Assembly (NCBI GenBank): GCA_019009955.1 | Contig: CM032233.1 | Coordinates: 61,414,001-61,478,000 of the forward strand | From: Riptortus pedestris | Taxonomy: Eukaryota > Arthropoda > Insecta > Hemiptera > Alydidae | DNA length: 64,000 nucleotides | Reading direction: 5' to 3' | In this document: positions 46,700 to 59,049 of the stretch, piece by piece | Position numbering within the stretch: position 1 is the stretch's first letter | Layout: every line of letters starts with the position of its first letter | Made by a program: the position numbers and the translations under genes | The notes under the pieces: generated by a model | Seen by the model: the letters and a program-made list of their open reading frames with translations, nothing else | Told to the model about the DNA's origin: nothing | Databases searched by the model: none

Positions 46700-47849
46700 G
46701 CCTGACCTTAAGTGGTTCGCACCACTGAGTGTAGGGAGGGGATGAGGGGAGACTTCCTTTCGGTTTTCTCACTGCTAACCTTACATTATACTGAGTTCAT
46801 TAAGCTATTAACTTTCTCTGATAATTAAGAATACTTATTCGTATTTAATTATATGGAAAATGGGTATATATTTTTAATATAAAATAATATTATATTTAAG
46901 CCATAAATATATTGAAATATATTGGTGTTTATTGGTATTATATAAATGAATATTAAATGCAGTTTAAAACTTCTTTTTCTGAAATATATAAAGGGAATTT
47001 CAAAATAACGACTACAATGGTAGACTACAATGGCAGAAAAGAATTGAGAATGTTTTTATATTTCTGTAAAGGAAATGGCCCTGCAGAATTATGTTCTTTC
47101 TTAGTAATTACAGGAGTTGAGATGTACACCGCAGTCTGAACAAGGATGTTCCTTAATATGCGTCCTATCGCTCCTTCTTGCGTCATGAGTATAATAAGTG
47201 AATGATAAGAGACTAAGGAAACTTTCTATGCTGATATAAATGAAATTGTTTTATGGAATTGTTGAAGTCAGTCATTATATTTTGAAGGGACACAACTTTT
47301 ATTTCAATCCGTCTGGGACGAGTATCAAATTTAGATCTCTTGTAGTACCTGTCAAAAGAATCAGGCGCCATCTGGAAGGCGCAAGTCGAAATTTCTGAAT
47401 CCATACTTTAAAAATATTGAAAAAAAAAATAATACTGGAAAACATATTCTAAACACAATATACTCTAAATAAGATTCTATAAATAATTCAAATTTCGTTA
47501 ATTTTATGTTTCGACTCCTAAGTAAACACCCATAAACACTGTTAGTGGTATTCAAAATAAGTCTTGATCAAAATAATTTTCTCAGCAGGAATTCCAAAAA
47601 AAGAAAATGTTTTATTTTGTTCAGGCAACTCTTCTATTTCCAGCGAAGGCCTATGTGTCATTCATGAACATAACTTATGTAATTAGGATTGTTACTGAGG
47701 CTAAAAAACAATATTGAAGAATTTATTATAAGGCTTCTATACACTACTGAAAACCTTCGGATTCATTAATAATGGATGAAATATATTCTTTAGTAGCCAG
47801 GACAATAGGTAATGTGAAGTTTTTAGAAACAGTTTTAACTTCTCACATT
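46700..47849. other. AT-rich non-coding DNA
   Basis: No gene or transposon end recognised. Confidence 0.4.
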
Positions 47850-47857
47850 GTCTATAT

Positions 47858-48312
47858 CATATGTGGGCAAATAGCGGCCCGCTGTAAGATTTGATCCGGC
47901 TGAAGAGTCATTTTGAAAAACCCAATCAAACATAAATAATACACAATTACTCAAAATGAGGAAGATGAGGAGAGATATGGGCGTTTGGCAGTACATACTT
48001 ATAAATGGGTACAGTTCTTTTCAATAATCAAAGTTAATAAATCAAAACATCGTACGAGGCTAACTGACGATAATTTGGAAAATTCTTTACGTCTTTGTAT
48101 CAGTGAAATTAATCCAAATATCGATGGATTAGTTTCCCAAATCCAAGCTCAAGTTTCTCATTGATTTTGGTGTCGTTATTTAACTTACGTTTTTTGTAAT
48201 AAATCCAAATTTCACGATTTAATTATAATGTTGTACCTATTTTTTTCATTTCATTTTGTTATTTTAATAAATTGTATTATAATTACATTGTCGTATAATT
48301 TCATGTCCGATG

Positions 48313-48363
<51 letters not shown>

Positions 48364-48457
48364 TTAAAAATTATGAACACTACTTTAAAAAGCGGCCCGC
48401 GAACGTATTTGCACACTAAAGTTTCGCCCACAGCATGTCAAAGGTTGCCCATACCTG
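47858..48457 (+). mobile_element. hAT copy 2, 600 bp with 8-bp target duplication
   Basis: The right end CAGGTATGGGCAACCTTTG (read inward, 48439-48457) and the left end CATATGTGGGCAAA are related terminal inverted repeats of the hAT type. The perfect 8-bp duplication GTCTATAT (47850-47857 and 48458-48465) is diagnostic of the superfamily and fits its NTCTANAN preference. Inside are a transposase C-terminal remnant, a (TA)n (48316-48361) and GCGGCCCGC repeats near both ends. The element is an internally deleted derivative of a transposase-bearing copy. Confidence 0.9.
47940..48164 (+). pseudogene. hAT transposase C-terminal remnant
   Basis: Reads EERYGRLAVHTYKWVQFFS, then KSKHRTRLTDDNLENSLRL and NPNIDGLVSQIQAQVSH before a stop at 48162-48164. 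This is the C-terminal part of the hAT dimerisation domain as found in ZBED/GTF2IRD2-like transposases (TYxCEQxFSxMKxxKSxxRxxLTDxxLxxxLR...QxSH). The conserved C of TYKCEQ is W here. All catalytic regions are missing and upstream frames have stops. Confidence 0.75.
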
Positions 48458-48465
48458 GTCTATAT

Positions 48466-49432
48466 AGTTGTTTTAAAAAAATAGCTATATCACTAATGAA
48501 AGTCAAGTTCAAGAAAAAATGTCAGAGATGCATTTTTACAGGGCTTTCAGTGACGACATCCTTCACGTAAAAGAGAGAAGTGTATAGTTAAACTGGCGGT
48601 AAGGCTTAATTAGGTCGTTTTTTATTCCAAAACACTATTGAAACCCATCATAGTAAATAATAAATAATTTCATCATAGCATGGTAAAATTTGGAGCTTAC
48701 TAGTATTGTAAAGAGTCATAATTCAGAGGTATAGCCTTCTACTTCTGTAAATAAAAATGGATTCTTTCTTACACCCTGAAAGTAGAAAATGGGATAAATT
48801 CATTATGATAAAAGGTTAAGAGTATTATACAATATTGAAGGTCATTTTTCACATGACCTTTTATTTTGGGTTTTTATAATGTAATTAACTATATGTAAGG
48901 TAATCTATCATAACCTGATGTTTTATTAACATCTAAATTGACTTCACCAACCACTGTACTATTAATTTTTATGTTCTGTTAAATTATATTAAATTAAGGT
49001 TTATTATGGAGGACAACGGATATATTATTTCTTAAGAGTATTAGTTTCGTAGCGTAGTATGGTAAAATAAAAGAAATTTATTGCTGAATTATAGAGAAAA
49101 TGTGTCACATATTAGTAAACCTGATATATTTCTGCAATGATGTATTTTAAGTGACGAACGTTTCTCTTACTTTTAGTATTTTAAGCTGAAGCAATATAAT
49201 GTCTCAGTCTGTAATTTTAAATTATTTTTTGCTAACTTATAGTATATTAGAATTAGTGAATACCTGTTTCGTTTGTTCTAGGTACGTTTTGATTGATGGT
49301 GTTCTCTGTACTGCATTGAATAAATGAAACAACGAGTGAAGGCGTATAAAATAAGGGAGGTGGAATATAATAAATCACCCTGGGGATTAGAAAGATTAAA
49401 AGTTAAATGTACTGTGTATTGTCTCATCTATG
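48466..49432. other. AT-rich non-coding DNA
   Basis: No recognisable gene or transposon terminus. Confidence 0.4.
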
Positions 49433-49447
49433 TGTTAGCAGGGTGAT

Positions 49448-49864
49448 TTTTTTTTTCTCCTCATAGTAACCCGAGGAGGAGTTATTTATTTGAATACATG
49501 TTCCATTGCCACATAGCATATTACATGTATGATTATGTTTAAATGCATTTTGTTATACAATATACCATCTACATTATTATACATAATATTGTTACGTTAA
49601 TCAACCATCTAATCAAATATAATATAAAAAAAATAATAATAATAAAATAAAATATTAAAATAAGTAAGATAATTAGGAGTTAAATTAATAAATGAAATGA
49701 AAAAAAAAGAAAAATAAATAAATAAACCTAAAAAACAAAAAAAAACAACAACAAATCAATTAAAGTAAACTCAAACGATGTTTAATTTGCGAGTCTATGT
49801 AAGGAAAATATATTGAATTATAATTCTCATTCCTCACAATCAACTTTATATTCTAAAGTATATT
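49448..49864 (-). mobile_element. Non-LTR retroposon 3' end with 15-nt target duplication
   Basis: TGTTAGCAGGGTGAT occurs at 49433-49447 and 49865-49879. The element is inverted: on the minus strand it ends with CAAATAAATAACTCC, a CTCCTC...GAGGAG hairpin and an A-run against the left duplication. The body is AT-rich and non-coding, so this looks like a 5'-truncated 3' UTR. The AATAAA-plus-hairpin tail resembles that of the two elements ending near 58120 and 58915. Confidence 0.75.
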
Positions 49865-49879
49865 TGTTAGCAGGGTGAT

Positions 49880-50330
49880 AATGAACAAGTAACTAACTAT
49901 TAATAGTATTAATGATTATAGAAAACAAGTTCTATTAGATTTTAAAATGTATACTAAAGAACTAAATGTATCACGAGAACAAACACTAAATAGCAATTTT
50001 GAGAAATAAAGCTAATGAATTAGCAGAATGCGATTAAGTAATGCATAAAATTAAAGCACTAGATGTTATTTATGAACAAATTGTTTTAGATAGTATTTTA
50101 AATTTGTCTTAGTGAATTTTTAATCCATCAAATGCTAACGAATAACTCAACATTAGAATGAGCAGTACGAATTTTAGTAACAAAACATTATATTTTTAAA
50201 AATGCTGGCATAATGGACGAAATGAAAATATCAATACATATGACGTAATTTGTAGGTCAATTCGTTGGATAGTATATAATACAAATAGCATAAATAAGAA
50301 TTGAATATTAGTGTCGAATATAATAGTGGA
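49880..50330. other. AT-rich non-coding DNA
   Basis: Nothing recognised. Confidence 0.4.
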
Positions 50331-50712
50331 TTCTTATCTGTGAACTGGGCGTGTATGCACAAGACGCAGGCAGAACAGACCTGGAGATCGCCGTGGTTGG
50401 AAAATCCCCTGCTTCGTTGATAGTCCAAATGGAACAAGCCTTATATCGTCCATACAATGACTCCAGGTGAGTCTGAACCGACACTAGGAGGTGAGAATAT
50501 TCCCCCAGTGGAATTGTAGCCCTTATGGTTGGAATTATCTTGTCGTGAGCACGAGTGGCGTGAATTGCCTAGGAGGGCTGGATGCTTACTACTGGAAGGG
50601 GCCTCCGGCTTAGCCGAGGAGGTAGAAGGGGTGCTTGACGGGCAGTAGTAGCCACCCTACCTGCAGGCGCTATCGATGAACTTGATAAGAACGACGCCTG
50701 GGCAGCTTACGA
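50331..50712 (+). other. GC-rich, decayed coding-like segment of unknown origin
   Basis: Markedly GC-richer than both flanks. The plus strand holds one open frame ending near 50464 (RTDLEIAVVGKSPASLIVQM, then EQALYRPYNDS) and a second, shifted frame from about 50457 with few stops (MTPGESEPTLGGENIPPVEL and RAGCLLLEGASGLAEEVEGV). The two overlap, as in a decayed transposon ORF or UTR. I do not recognise the family. Confidence 0.4.
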
Positions 50713-50723
50713 TACTTAAAAAA

Positions 50724-51195
50724 ATCCGTATCGCAGGGGCTGCTTAACTAAGCAGATTTCCCACGTGCACCACGTATTTGCATTTACCTCAAAACTTATA
50801 AGGTCAATGAGAACAATATATGGTATTTAAGCTTCAAATAAAAAGTTTCATAATATAATAGAATATTTTTAATATGAGATAAGCAAGAGTGGGGCATTAC
50901 TGAAGACCGTAAACAAAAAATGCTAATATCTCAGCTAATATTCAATATAGTGAAAAAGTGTACATAACAATATTTATAGAACATTACATTTGCAATAAGA
51001 TTAGCTCTATACATATTTCGATCCGATGCATTATAACGGAGATATTAAGAATTTTCGAAATTCTCCCCCCCCCCAAACCCCCCCTCCCACTGGTCCGTTT
51101 CAGCCGGTAACGAACTTGATCTTTCTTTTTGTATAAACGATGTATCAAGTTTGGTAACGATAAGTCAAAAATTGCGCCCGCTAGAGCGGTAACAG

Positions 51196-51249
<54 letters not shown>

Positions 51250-51368
51250 GTATATACAGTTTTGAACGGACCCCATTTTCATCATCTACTGGGTAGGATC
51301 GATGGACGTTTGAAGAAAAATGTCGAAAATTGCGTCATGAATACGACCTCAATACTCTTCTGCTAAAA
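50724..51368 (-). mobile_element. HINE copy 16, first of a triple array
   Basis: Minus-strand copy with both ends: 3' hairpin region GCAGGGGCTGC and GGGAAATCTGCTTAG, block B, (TA)n (about 51199-51244), block A, and 5' TTTTAGCAGAAG (palindrome partly lost). Confidence 0.8.
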
Positions 51369-51369
51369 G

Positions 51370-52354
<985 letters not shown>

Positions 52355-53006
52355 TTTCACGCGAACAAAACAGATTTAGCATGTGCAGGTATGACATACT
52401 ACTGATTTCACCTCACCATATATTCTCTATTACTAAATAGAGACCTGAAGACTGGAAACAAGAAAGTGCACTCGCTTAATATTTGAGATACGTAAAAATG
52501 ATTACAACAACAATACGAGAGGATCAGTAGTTTATCAAAATTCATTCTATAACATTGTTCGATCCGACTAACTAAAAGGGAGATATTTTGAATTTTCGAA
52601 TTCCGTTCCCCCTAAAATCACCGTATTCCTGGTCTCATATCACTAGTAAATGAATATGATCTTTAGCGTTGAATGTCGAGTATGTTATAGAATAGATAAA
52701 TAGTTTTGATACAAGAACGTAAAATCCTAATTTATGACGTCATCACACAACGTACTGCACCTATCGTAAAGAACTTTTGAAAACAAAATTTGGCCTTCAA
52801 TCTTGGGATAAGCCGTTTCATGATATATATAATTACTGCACAAATTGCTACCGTAAGAGCGGTAACGGTGTTTTGCTATATATATATTTTTGAATGGACG
52901 GCTATTTTCGCCATCCCCTAGGTAGGATCGAAGGACATTTGAGGAAAGTATACAAAACTTGTGTCATGAGTACAACCTCAATGCATTATTTCCCTGAAGG
53001 GAAGCC
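52355..53006 (-). mobile_element. HINE copy 18, diverged, third of a triple array
   Basis: A diverged 3' end (CAGATTTAGCATGTGC) follows copy 17 directly. Block B is rearranged, a short (TA)n remains, and block A ends with TTATTTCCCTGAAGGGAAGC. Confidence 0.7.
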
Positions 53007-53400
53007 GCCCTCTCTGAATATTCATCAACAAGTGGTATAGGCTCCAATAATCTTGAATAATAATAGTCTTAAATTTATGTAAAAAATGTATAAGAATTGC
53101 CATATCACGTTATTTCATAGCCTCATGTTGCTGTAGGTTTAACTCAATTTCTTAATTGTATTGATTATAAAATGCAATATTATAGTTATTAGTAGTTTTT
53201 TTAATACTGTTGGGTATTTTATTAAGGAAAAAAATGAATGTGTTAGGAAACACAAGAAAAAGTGGTTATTCGATTTTTAGCAAATGTTATTTACCAACAA
53301 ACAGGTAATTCAGCTTAATGGAAGACTACAATTTTATTTCATAAGTTGATTATTATTGGATGTGTATGAGTGTGTGTGCGAGCGCACGCGTGAGTGCGAG
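53007..53400. other. AT-rich non-coding DNA
   Basis: Nothing recognised before the GA tract. Confidence 0.4.
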
Positions 53401-53405
53401 CGTGC

Positions 53406-53407
<2 letters not shown>

Positions 53408-53496
<89 letters not shown>

Positions 53497-53547
53497 AGAG
53501 AGAGAGGGAGAGAGAGAGGGAGAGAGAGGGGGAGAGGGAGAGAGAGC

Positions 53548-53587
<40 letters not shown>

Positions 53588-53714
53588 GCGGGAGAGTGAG
53601 AGAGGGAGAGAGAGAGAGGGAGGGAGGGGGGGAGAGGGGGGAGAGAGAGAGAGGGAGGGGGGAGAGAGAGAGAGAGGGAGGGGGGAGAGAGGGAGGGAGG
53701 GGGAGAGAGAGAGG

Positions 53715-53800
<86 letters not shown>
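53408..53800. repeat. Long (GA)n / GGGAGA purine tract
   Basis: Almost 400 bp of pure purine on the plus strand apart from a few C and T bases: (GA)n at both ends and an irregular GAGAGGG-rich centre. All six-frame open reading here (poly Arg-Glu or Leu-Ser) is a by-product of the repeat. Confidence 0.97.
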
Positions 53801-53804
<4 letters not shown>

Positions 53805-55000
53805 GCGGGCATGGGGATGCGCCAACTTCTTTAAAGGTCAGCAGATAATGTATAGTTTTTTATTCTAATAGAATGGTTTTTTTTAGTACAACACTAGAGT
53901 TTATATATTTTCGAAGTAATGAAACAATGAATGCAATGAACCCTCACAAAATAGACAGAAGCTTACTGTGCGTTTGAAACCAGGACGAACAACAGTATTC
54001 AGATGGATTAATAAACTCTAATTCCTGAAAACTTTACCAGAGATTGTTTAATACTATAAGGTAACAAATAATTCATTTCATATTCCTTATGTTGTTCTGT
54101 AATGATGAGAAAATCTCTTTCTAAGGGTCGAATAAGCCTCGATAATTTAAAATCGGTATTATTGAAATGAAACTATGATTTGCTTAAGAAATTCTAGGTC
54201 AGAAATGTATAATATATAGGTAATCCTGTTAATAGGATTAAGAGTGCATTTAATCTCACTTTCGTTACTCGTTGAAGATAATAAGAAGGCACTAGGTCTC
54301 TACAAAAGAATGAATATTCATCATTCAAGGAAATGTTTGACTTACAAAGAAATCATTAAAATTCAATAACATATTAACAATTCAGACGTAAATGTATATA
54401 GATTGTTTTTAATTATTTAATTTTGTATGCGAAATATAAGTTTAAATCTGATATTTTTTGGAAGAACATTGTATATATTTATGTGTGTGCACAGGCTTAT
54501 TGCAAATTGCAATCTATTGCAAATACCTAACACGTAATACTCCTAATGGGACAATATTTAAGCTCTGGGAATGAATCCCGTTCCTTGCTATATCAAAAAT
54601 AAAATGAAGTCCACTTTATTTTTTTTTCATTGAAGTTTTTTGTGCGATGTGAACAGAGATTTAAAATTCCCATCAGATGGATGACCTTGTTACGGATCAG
54701 AGCACGTTTCAGAGGTAGTTAACTGTTTTCTCAGGGAGTAACCTATTATTTTCATTTTTAATACATTCTTCTTCCCCTTTCGTTTAATATGGCATTTCTT
54801 TCAGATGTCTGTTTTTGACTTTTATCTCCGAATTAATTATTTTTAATAAGGGAGACAAAACCGCCTGAGCCAAGTGGTACTAACGGCTGACACATCAAGT
54901 TTAATTTTGAAGACTAAAAGACAGCCGGTTTAAAAAGATAGTAAAAGTGCAGAACACAAACCATTCTTTAATTTCAGACCATTTGAATTCTTTTGATTTT
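53801..55000. other. AT-rich non-coding DNA
   Basis: No gene recognised. Confidence 0.4.
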
Positions 55001-55007
55001 TAAAACG

Positions 55008-55765
55008 TTATTTTATTTATTTATTTATACAGGAGCACCCACAACTACCCGATTTGGCTCAAAATTTAAACAGGTAAAATAAAAACAAAATTATAGAAGA
55101 ATAACAAGAAACTTTACCAGCAAAAAAATTAAACACGATAAATAAACATTAAATACAAGTATAAAAACAGCAAATAAACATTAGACAATTATTAAAGACA
55201 ACAATTTAATGGTTTTAATAAAAAAAGAATATGGTATACCTATATACAAGTACATGTATATTATCTAAAATTGTTCAAAATTATATTACATTTTTCACTA
55301 AGCCCAAAATCAAAAAGGAGAGAAGTTAAATTGTGTAAAACAAATTCAATTTTTTTAAGGTGATTTAGTGTATCGTCGATATGTTGGTCATATGTGTAAG
55401 GAGTTCGTACATGTTATGTGGAGTCTGTAAGTATTCAATGCTCCAGCAGTTAGCCTGTATGTGTTTAATGGTTAATGGTTCATGGCAGTTCTGTTTAGAG
55501 GTCTTTCTGTTCTTGTCATGAGGTTTGAATGCGTTATATGTGAGTGTCCTATCCTAAGTCTCGTTAGTACAACTTCGTCTCGTCTATTGTCACGTCTGCT
55601 GGAAGGCCGATCACTTTTACAAGGCTTTGTTTCTCGCAGATGGTTTTCTGATGTTCTATGCCAACATTTTTGCCATTCATTTAATGTTGTCTGTAGTATT
55701 TTTAAATGTAAGTCTGGTAGGGACAGTAAGTTAATGTCTGAAGATTGTCTCTGGGTAAAATGTCA
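55008..55765 (-). pseudogene. I/Jockey-type non-LTR retrotransposon, C-terminal remnant and 3' UTR
   Basis: On the minus strand LLSLPDLHLKILQTTLNEWQ, then RRDEVVLTRLRIGHSHITHS and NLMTRTERPLNRTAMNH, are followed after a frameshift by PLTIKHIQANCWSIEYLQ. This matches the conserved block after RNase H (RREEVVLTRLRIGHTxLTHxxLL...CxxC...LTVxHIL..C) seen also at 30643-30951. Stops and a frameshift are present. An AT-rich 3' UTR runs to a (TAAA)n tail at about 55008-55032 (TTTATTTATTTATTTA on the plus strand). 5' truncated, dead. Confidence 0.8.
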
Positions 55766-56029
55766 TACTGACCATACCAAAGTAATAACGTTTTGAAAGA
55801 TCAGAAACTGTTTATCTGGAAATATCAAAAGAAAACTGTTATTCCATTTTAAAGCAAATTACTTTGCAAGAGAATTATCAGGACACTTTTTCTCAAAATA
55901 AATTCCTACATACGGAGATAATTATTTGCATATTGATATCTTAATTATTCCGACACTCGCCCCCAAATATTACTCTGGCTAAAGAGTGGGGTAAATTAAG
56001 CACACCCAATTTCATTTCATGCTTATAAA

Positions 56030-56150
56030 AACTAATTTTGAAAGAATCCCATTTTCGTCGTCTCCTGAACAGGATCGCGGACATCTGAGGAAATTGTTCG
56101 AAAATCATTGCGTCATAAGTACAACCTCAATAGCTGATTTTCCCTACGGG
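56030..56150 (-). mobile_element. HINE block A fragment
   Basis: Minus-strand block A: CCCATTTTCGTCGTCTCCTG, GAGGAAATTGTTCGAAAATC and CCTCAATAGCTGATTTTCCC on the plus strand. Confidence 0.65.
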
Positions 56151-56159
56151 TATCATAGG

Positions 56160-56660
56160 ATTCAAAATATAGCTGATGGACGGGTGTCAGGAAATATAGG
56201 TCCAGATGACAAGGGAACCCATACAAAGTATTTTCAATTGAGATGGAAACCTAATAAATGGATTTATGAATATTAAAATCTCATCAGATGTTATGTAAAC
56301 TCCTTACCACAGCCTGCCAAGCAGGGCTTTTGGAATGTGGCTTTGTGATAATCATGTTCATATTCTTTGCCATGTTATTTTATTTATTACATAAAACAAA
56401 TTACTCCGGCTTTCGTTAAGTGCCTTCTTAAAGGATTATGTCGGACAATGCTACTGGGCCTTGTGTGTGTAAAAGCAGCCTTAATCATTAAACCTAAAGG
56501 ATCCAATATTGTTAAATCGAGAATCTTCTTACGCTCTTTTGTATTTGTGGGATTGTGTTTGAAAACAATGTGTTAAGATATAACAATTAAGATTTTACAG
56601 TGATCTCTTGAATAGTTTATTTCATCTATACAACAGCCGTTCTTTAGCTGATTCATTCAA
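56160..56660. other. Unassigned DNA
   Basis: Open frames here have no recognised motif and sit between HINE fragments. Confidence 0.35.
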
Positions 56661-56667
56661 TATTGAA

Positions 56668-57016
56668 GGTCACATTAATGGCTGAAATAGGACCTGGAAG
56701 TTTTAATTGTTTTGTGGGTGAATTCGTAATACCTCAGTTTTATGAGTAGGATCGAAACATAAGGACCAATCTTGGAAAACAAATAATGTGGTTAACTGTT
56801 ATTCAATATCTTTTTTCAGCCTTCAGTTAACATCTACTTGGAACCATCTGCTTTTACTTTGAGTAACTCAGCTATTAAAAATCTACTGCCCAGCATACAG
56901 ATTAATTCCTGCTTTTATAGGCTTCATACTACGGGAGTAATAGAGAAAAGATGGAGAGTGCTTCCAGCGAGTGGAAATTCTGCTAAGTAAACCCAGCAAT
57001 GTCTGACGGGCTTTTA
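56668..57016 (+). mobile_element. HINE block B and 3'-end fragment
   Basis: From TTAATGGCTGAAATAGGACC to GTGGAAATTCTGCTAAGTAA and CTGACGGGC. The 3' hairpin is lost. Confidence 0.6.
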
Positions 57017-57209
57017 TGTGGCAGCGTTGAATGAGTTTAACATCTAACTATTGAAGTTTTTGTTTTCCAAAACTATTTAATTTCAACATATTTGGAAAAT
57101 TATATTTTTCATTCATAGAAAAGCCTCAATTGCACCAAGAGTATTTACATAAAGAGTATCAACTTAAGAGAAATAAGATACGACAGTAATGCATATATAT
57201 ATTATATAC

Positions 57210-57979
57210 AATCTCGCCAAACAAAATTATACTGCAATCACTAAATAACCATTCAATTCACGACACTCTCATAGAACAAATTCGAAACACATTAAATTTA
57301 CTCTGCCTAAACAACAATTTGACACCAATTTTGTATAGATTCGTGGATATTATGGACATTGAATTTTGTGTAATGGAGTTGCTGATAAAGCAGCGAAGTC
57401 AATTTCCGAATCTTCCGAAAGTGTTACACAAAAATACTTAAGACACACATTAAACACTTACTACACACAGACATCATAAATAAATGGCAACAGCATTGGG
57501 CAGTAACAAATAAAGGACAACATTTAAAGACTTTATTTCCGACATTGCAGAATACTTGAACATTACAAATATATCTACCGACTTTTACACAAGACAATTA
57601 TTAACAGGACATGGCTCAATTAAAGTGTACCCAAACAGATTTAAAGTGACTAATAACCCATTATGCCCAAGCGTTTTTACTACAGAACAACCTTGCATCC
57701 ATCTCATACACGACTGTACACTCCTTTCAAACGAAAGGTGCCTTTTCGTGAAAGAGACAGTTATGAAAATAAACGGATTGCCTGTTGAGGACAGAACTTT
57801 ATTCTATAAGTGCAGTAAAGCACTGAGGAAATTTGCAGAAGTGATGCACCAGAAAATAGGTTATTGGAGTAGCTATTATGGGTAAATTGATAATATACTA
57901 TTATTAAATACTCCATTTTTACTTTTCATCATTTAAAGTTTTGTTTAATAATGTTCAAGGTTATATATTAAAGTTAAGT

Positions 57980-58023
<44 letters not shown>

Positions 58024-58140
58024 TTTAAAAAACAAAAATTGTATATATTGTTTAAAATTTGTTGTTAATGTACTATATTGTACAGGACAAGTAAGAAATA
58101 AACTCCCTCTCTGAAGGGTAAATTCATTGAAGAAATATAA

Positions 58141-58175
<35 letters not shown>
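57210..58175 (+). pseudogene. Non-LTR retrotransposon: RNase H end, C-terminal block and 3' UTR
   Basis: A degenerate RNase H part contains RGYYGH and NGVADKAAKSISESSES, matching HxGxxGNExADxxAK. The C-terminal frame 57556-57885 reads QLLTGHGSIKVYPNRFKVTN, NPLCP and IHDCTLLSNERCLF, close to the LTGHGxFxxYLxRF...CPxC...H..F.C pattern of I/R1-group elements. The 3' UTR carries AATAAACTCCCTCTCTGAAGGG and ends in a (TA)n run (58146-58174). Stops separate the parts. Confidence 0.75.
57987..58020. repeat. (TA)n microsatellite
   Basis: Within the 3' UTR of the non-LTR element. Confidence 0.9.
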
Positions 58176-58179
<4 letters not shown>

Positions 58180-58180
<1 letters not shown>

Positions 58181-58685
58181 TTATTTATCTTTTCACTACC
58201 AAAAATAATGACCATGACTAAATTTATCCTGGCTTCTGACTATTGTTTGTGTTTTAGTGACGTCGTTGTAGGAGCTTCACAAACTCTCTCCCACACTTGA
58301 TGAAACCCATTGACGCTCAGAAAACAAACTTTACGAGCTCGCCCACGCAGCGCCTGAACGTTTACTTAAGTGCACAAACCCTAACATTTACATGCTGTAT
58401 ATGAAATTTGTCACACTTAGGCTACAAAGGGAAGCTTTACTCACATCTCTGGTGGACAACCATATGCATCAAACACAACTCGACAAAGAGTAGTGTTTGT
58501 TTTATGTGTAATAATATACAGAATAGGTTCCGAACTCTTAATTAACACCGGATGCGAACATTCTCCTGAGACCTGAATTTTACTGTTATTATATTACTAG
58601 TATTTATGTCATGGAAAACGATGTAATTTACATTTTATTGTATTTGATAATTAAAAAATAAATTAATTAATCTAAATGAAAGTTA
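58180..58685. other. Unassigned DNA
   Basis: Moderately GC-richer from 58250 to 58390, no motif recognised. Confidence 0.35.
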
Positions 58686-58689
58686 ATCA

Positions 58690-58936
58690 ACTGACGAAAC
58701 GTAAAGCATTATTTATTCAAAAAATATATCTTTTTGTCAAAATGGAAAGTTTAAAAACATATAATTATATATATATATATAAAATTATATGTTGTAAATA
58801 ATTTTATTTTATTCATTGTATTAAGAACAAAAATGTTATTATGTATCAAGCACATGTTATGTACAAATGGATGTACGGGACGTGTGGCAAATAAACTCCC
58901 TCCCTGTAGGGCTACTTCAGGAAGGAAATAAATAAA

Positions 58937-58945
<9 letters not shown>
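58690..58945 (+). mobile_element. Second non-LTR 3' UTR copy
   Basis: AAATAAACTCCCTCCCTGTAGGG and the following AAGGAAATAAATAAAAATAATATAT match the tail of the element at 57210-58175, with a similar upstream order. The copy contains no coding, so it is heavily 5' truncated. It runs into the (TA)n at 58940-59001. Confidence 0.6.

Positions 58946-59001
<56 letters not shown>
58940..59001. repeat. (TA)n microsatellite
   Basis: Uninterrupted TA repeat at the tail of the retroposon copy. Confidence 0.95.
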
Positions 59002-59004
<3 letters not shown>

Positions 59005-59049
59005 TGTTCATGGAAGAGGCAATAATGAATATGAAAGAAATCTATTCAT

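Noticed and set aside
50340..50470. Plus-strand exon ending at GACTCCAG|GTGAGTCTG
   Set aside because: The open frame reaches the donor, but the segment continues as GC-rich decayed sequence past it and no convincing acceptor is present. A repeat is more likely.
53334..53868. Long open frames of poly Arg-Glu and poly Leu-Ser
   Set aside because: They exist in all frames because the (GA)n tract has no stops. No start context, splice sites or non-repeat coding supports a protein.
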